In this document: positions 15,237-18,061 of the stretch, piece after piece
How the letters are laid out: each line of letters starts with the position of its first letter
Numbering within the stretch: position 1 is the first letter of the stretch
Source: UCB3 sp964415605
Lineage (GTDB): Bacteria; Chloroflexota; Anaerolineae; Epilineales; Epilineaceae
NCBI GenBank assembly: GCA_964415605.1
Contig: CAYQBA010000095.1
Span: 1 to 18,061, forward strand
Reading direction: 5' to 3'
Length of the DNA stretch: 18,061 nucleotides
Position numbers and translations under genes: made by a program
The notes under the pieces: generated by a model
What the model was told of the DNA's origin: nothing
Database searches by the model: none
What the model saw: the letters and a program-made list of their open reading frames with translations, nothing else

Positions 15237-16529
15237 CTATGGGCAGCCCAGCACCTCGCGCGCCAGATGCAGCGCGTCGACCAGGGCGTCGACGTCCGCC
15301 TCGGTGTTGTAGACGTAGACGCTCGCCCGCGCCGTCGCCGGCAGGCCCAGCCGGGCGTGCAGGGGCATGGCGCAGTGGTGCCCGGCGCGCACCGCCACGC
15401 CGGCGCTGTCGAGGATCGTCGCCAGGTCGTGCGGGTGGGCGCCGGCCAGGGTGAACGGCACGGCGCCGCCGCGCGGCCCGCGCGGCCCGTGGACGGTGAC
15501 GCCGGGGACGTCGGCCAGCCGCCGTACCGTCAGCCCGGCCAGGCGGTGGGTGTGGTCTCGCACGCGGTCCATGCCCAGCCCCGACAGGTAGCGCACGGCC
15601 GCCGCGAGGCCGACGGCGCCGGCGATGGGCGGGGTGCCGGCCTCAAAGCGCCCGGGCGGATCCTCGAAGGTCGATGCCTCCAGCGTGACGCGGCGGATCA
15701 TGTCGCCGCCGCCCTGCCAGGGCGGCATGGCCGCCAGCTCGGCGTGGCGGCCCCACAGCACGCCGATGCCGCTGGGCCCGCACAGCTTGTGCCCGCTGAA
15801 CGCCAGGAAGTCCACCCCGAGGTCGGCCACGTCGACCGGCATGTGCGGCACGCTTTGCGCGGCGTCGAGGAGCGTCCGTGCGCCGACCGCCCGGGCGGCG
15901 CCGACCAGCGCCGCCACCGGGTTGACGGTTCCCAGCACGTTCGACACGTGCGTGAACGCGACGAGCTTGACCGCTCCGTCGATCAAGCGGTCCAGCGCGC
16001 CGAGGTCGAGCTGGCCGTCGTCGCCCAGCGGGATGAAGCGCAGCTCGGCGCCCCGCCGCGCCGCCGCCAGCTGCCACGGGACCAGGTTGGCGTGGTGCTC
16101 CATCTCGGTCAGCACCACGGCGTCGCCCGGGCCGAGGTTGGCGTCGCCCCACGCCGCCGCGACGAGGTTGATGGCCTCGGTCGTGCCGCGCGTGAACACC
16201 ACCTCGCGCGCGTCGGCCGCGCCGATGAACGCCGCGACGGCGGCGCGCGCGCCCTCGTACAGGTCGGTGGCTTCCTCCGACAAGCGGTACACGCCGCGGT
16301 GGACGTTGGCGTTGTGCCGGCGATAGAAGCCGTCGACGGCCGCGATCACGGCCTCGGGCTTCTGGCTGGAGGACGCGCTGTCGAGGTAGACCAGCCGCCG
16401 GCCGCGGATCTCGCGCGCGAAGATCGGAAAATCGGCCCGCACCGCCGCGCCGTCGAGCGGTTGCGACGATCTCGACGGGTCGTCGCCGGTCGCCGCCGTC
16501 GCCGCGAGCGGGTCGGTGGTGGTCGTCAC
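15237..16529 (-). CDS. sufS: SufS-type cysteine desulfurase
   Basis: A 430-residue PLP enzyme of the class V aminotransferase, group II desulfurase type, which takes sulfur from cysteine (giving alanine) for Fe-S cluster assembly. Landmarks are Y-L-D-S-A-S-S-S-Q-K-P at the N-terminus, H-R-G-V-Y, R-G-T-T-E-A-I-N-L-V, the conserved H in E-M-E-H-H-A-N-L-V-P-W, D-A-A-Q-S-V-P-H, the PLP lysine 248 in S-G-H-K-L-C-G-P, and the persulfide cysteine 386 in R-A-G-H-H-C-A-M-P. The GTG start overlaps the TPR gene stop as GTGA, and the translated frame aligns well from there apart from an extra ~25-residue N-terminus. No SufU, SufB or SufD gene is seen nearby. The family assignment is firm; a SufS-like enzyme serving another thiolation pathway cannot be excluded. 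Confidence 0.93.
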   Translation of the reverse strand: MTTTTDPLAATAATGDDPSRSSQPLDGAAVRADFPIFAREIRGRRLVYLDSASSSQKPEAVIAAVDGFYRRHNANVHRGVYRLSEEATDLYEGARAAVAAFIGAADAREVVFTRGTTEAINLVAAAWGDANLGPGDAVVLTEMEHHANLVPWQLAAARRGAELRFIPLGDDGQLDLGALDRLIDGAVKLVAFTHVSNVLGTVNPVAALVGAARAVGARTLLDAAQSVPHMPVDVADLGVDFLAFSGHKLCGPSGIGVLWGRHAELAAMPPWQGGGDMIRRVTLEASTFEDPPGRFEAGTPPIAGAVGLAAAVRYLSGLGMDRVRDHTHRLAGLTVRRLADVPGVTVHGPRGPRGGAVPFTLAGAHPHDLATILDSAGVAVRAGHHCAMPLHARLGLPATARASVYVYNTEADVDALVDALHLAREVLGCP

Positions 16530-18061
16530 GGCGCTGCCTGCCGCGCCAGCACGGGCTGGCCGGACCGGTACGCCGCCAGGTCGGCCTCGACCTCGCGCGC
16601 AACGTCCTCCCGCCCGGCCTTCTGGGCCCCCGTGAGGAGCACCTGGGCCTGCGACGCGGCCTCGGCGTAGCGCCCGGCGGCCGCCAGGGCCATCGCCCGC
16701 ACGCGGACGTGCTCGTGGGCCGGGTCGGTCTTCACCACGGGCTCGATGAGCGCCAGCGCGCGCGCCCCGTCGCGGATGCCGGTATCCGGGCACGTGGCCA
16801 GGAGCCGGGCCAGGAGCGCCGTGAACGCGGCCTCGTCGGGCAGCACGGTGTGCGCTTCCTCGAGGGCCGCGAGCGCCTCCGGCCACCGGCCGGCGTTGAA
16901 CAGGATGGTGGCCTGCACGCGCCGCGCGTCGCGGTGGCTCGGGTCGAGCGCGATGACCCGGGCATAGTGCGGCAGCGCCTCGTCCCCCTTGCCCTGCCGC
17001 CACAGCGCGTTGCCGAGGTTGAGCTCGGCCTCCTTGTAGTTGGGGTCGATCCGCACGGCGGCTTCGAGGTAGGGGACCGCCTCGGCGTCGCGCCGGAGCC
17101 GGGCCAGGAGGCTGCCCATGTTGAAGTTGGCGCGCGCGTTGTCGGGGTCGAGCGCGATGGCTCGCCCGAGCGGCTCGACGGCGTCCTCAAGACGGCCGTG
17201 CTGGGCCAGCGCGACCGCCAGGTTGAGGTGGGCGCTGACGTTGTCCGGGTCCAGCGCGATCGCCTCGCCGAACAGCCGCTCGGCCGTGTCGAGGTCCCCA
17301 CCCCCGACCGCCTCGACGCCGCGGTTGACGAGCACCTCGGCGCCGCCGGAGAGGTTCGCCAGCGCGGCCATCAGCGGGTCGTCGAGCACTGCCTCGACGC
17401 GCTCGCCGCCGGCCATGTACCGCTCCGCGTTGGCCGTGTCGCCGAGGGCGCGGTAGGCCAGGCCCAGCGGGTAGTCGGCGACCCCCGCGCGGGGGTCGAG
17501 CTTCTTGGCTTCGAGCAGGTACTCAACCGTCTTGGCGTGCTCCTCGCGCGCGGCCGTGACCCGCGCCCGTGCGATCCACACGGCCGCCGCGCCCGGCGCG
17601 GCGGCCACGGCCCGCTCGAGGAGCGGCGCTGCCGCGTCGACCCGGTCGTGCTCGAGGTGCACGTCGGCCAGCCAGTACAGGCTGGGCACGTGGTTCGCGT
17701 CGATCGCCAGGGCGCGCTCGAACGCCGCGACGGCGTCGTCCGGCCGGCCGAGCGCGCGGTAGACCTGGCCGAGGTAGTATGGCCACGCCACCGCGGTGGC
17801 ATCCAGGTCGGCCGCGTTGGCGTAGCACGGCTCGGCGGCCGCGAGGAGGCCGTGCGCGTGGTAGCGCTTCCCGAGATCGCCGAACCGCTCGGCCAGCGTC
17901 AGGTCCGGGGTGATGGGGTCGGCGAGCGCCGCGTCGAGCGCCGCCTGGCTGCCGGCGAGCGCCTCGCGGTCGATCTCCGACACGTTGGCGAGGTCCGGCG
18001 CGGGCACGGGGCGCAGGGCGGCGCGCTCGGCCGCGCCCGGCGCGGATGGCGGCGGCGTCCC
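16526..18061 (-). CDS. TPR-repeat protein (5'-truncated by window edge)
   Basis: The frame is open from the window end. A GTG at 18007 gives 493 residues, but in-frame Pro/Ala-rich sequence continues upstream to 18061, so the true start is probably outside the window. It holds about eleven tetratricopeptide repeats of 34 residues, with typical A-L-G-R-x-x-D-A-V-x-x-F-E-R-A-L-A-I-D-P-type pairs. Those at about residues 240-375 (counted from the GTG) are the most regular, with I-A-L-D-P-D-N ends. TPRs form a helical solenoid for protein contacts, and no enzymatic domain is visible. The stop overlaps the cysteine desulfurase start by 4 bases, so the two are translationally coupled. Whether the missing N-terminus holds a signal peptide, lipobox or other domain decides its location and cannot be seen here. 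Confidence 0.9.
   Translation of the reverse strand, partial: GTPPPSAPGAAERAALRPVPAPDLANVSEIDREALAGSQAALDAALADPITPDLTLAERFGDLGKRYHAHGLLAAAEPCYANAADLDATAVAWPYYLGQVYRALGRPDDAVAAFERALAIDANHVPSLYWLADVHLEHDRVDAAAPLLERAVAAAPGAAAVWIARARVTAAREEHAKTVEYLLEAKKLDPRAGVADYPLGLAYRALGDTANAERYMAGGERVEAVLDDPLMAALANLSGGAEVLVNRGVEAVGGGDLDTAERLFGEAIALDPDNVSAHLNLAVALAQHGRLEDAVEPLGRAIALDPDNARANFNMGSLLARLRRDAEAVPYLEAAVRIDPNYKEAELNLGNALWRQGKGDEALPHYARVIALDPSHRDARRVQATILFNAGRWPEALAALEEAHTVLPDEAAFTALLARLLATCPDTGIRDGARALALIEPVVKTDPAHEHVRVRAMALAAAGRYAEAASQAQVLLTGAQKAGREDVAREVEADLAAYRSGQPVLARQAAP

Overview
The window is very GC-rich DNA in which every gene I can support lies on the minus strand, so transcription runs from high to low coordinates. 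Features pointing to a member of the Chloroflexota (Anaerolineae-like) are large secreted proteins built from pre-peptidase C-terminal (PPC) beta-sandwiches, long Thr-Pro linkers of the N-T-P-T type, a DNRLRE-type C-terminal domain, CRTAC1-type FG-GAP proteins, and a short Leu-Pro hydrophobic C-terminal tail. The assignment is from recognition only; no search was run.

Right half (18061 to 4338): a TPR-repeat protein cut by the window edge overlaps by 4 bases with a SufS-type cysteine desulfurase. Next comes a promoter-like TATAAT, then a lipoprotein with seven FG-GAP/VCBS repeats and an ASPIC/UnbV domain, a secreted protein with three von Willebrand A (VWA) modules, and a 1529-residue PPC/Thr-Pro/DNRLRE secreted protein. 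A strong GC hairpin follows. These last three genes look like a block of exported surface or extracellular proteins.

Left half (4118 to 26): a good sigma70-type promoter drives a tRNA-Val(UAC). The start codon of a family 2 glycosyltransferase lies only 4 nt after the tRNA 3' end. Then follow an NAD-dependent sugar epimerase/dehydratase (ATGA overlap), a DegT-type sugar aminotransferase, a small four-helix SMR/EmrE-like transporter, and the N-terminal part of a GT39 (ArnT/PMT-like) membrane glycosyltransferase. The GT39 gene is fused in frame, after about 110 residues, to an unrelated ASCH-like C-terminus.

The five enzyme and transporter types of the left half correspond in kind to the Arn system of Gram-negative bacteria: ArnB, ArnC, the ArnA SDR domain, ArnE/F and ArnT. 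My main hypothesis is that this is a polyprenyl-phosphate amino-sugar pathway. In an organism whose neighbouring genes encode Thr-Pro-rich exported proteins, the final GT39 might glycosylate protein threonines rather than lipid A. The tRNA-headed, apparently leaderless operon and the GT39/ASCH chimera are the other points most worth checking.
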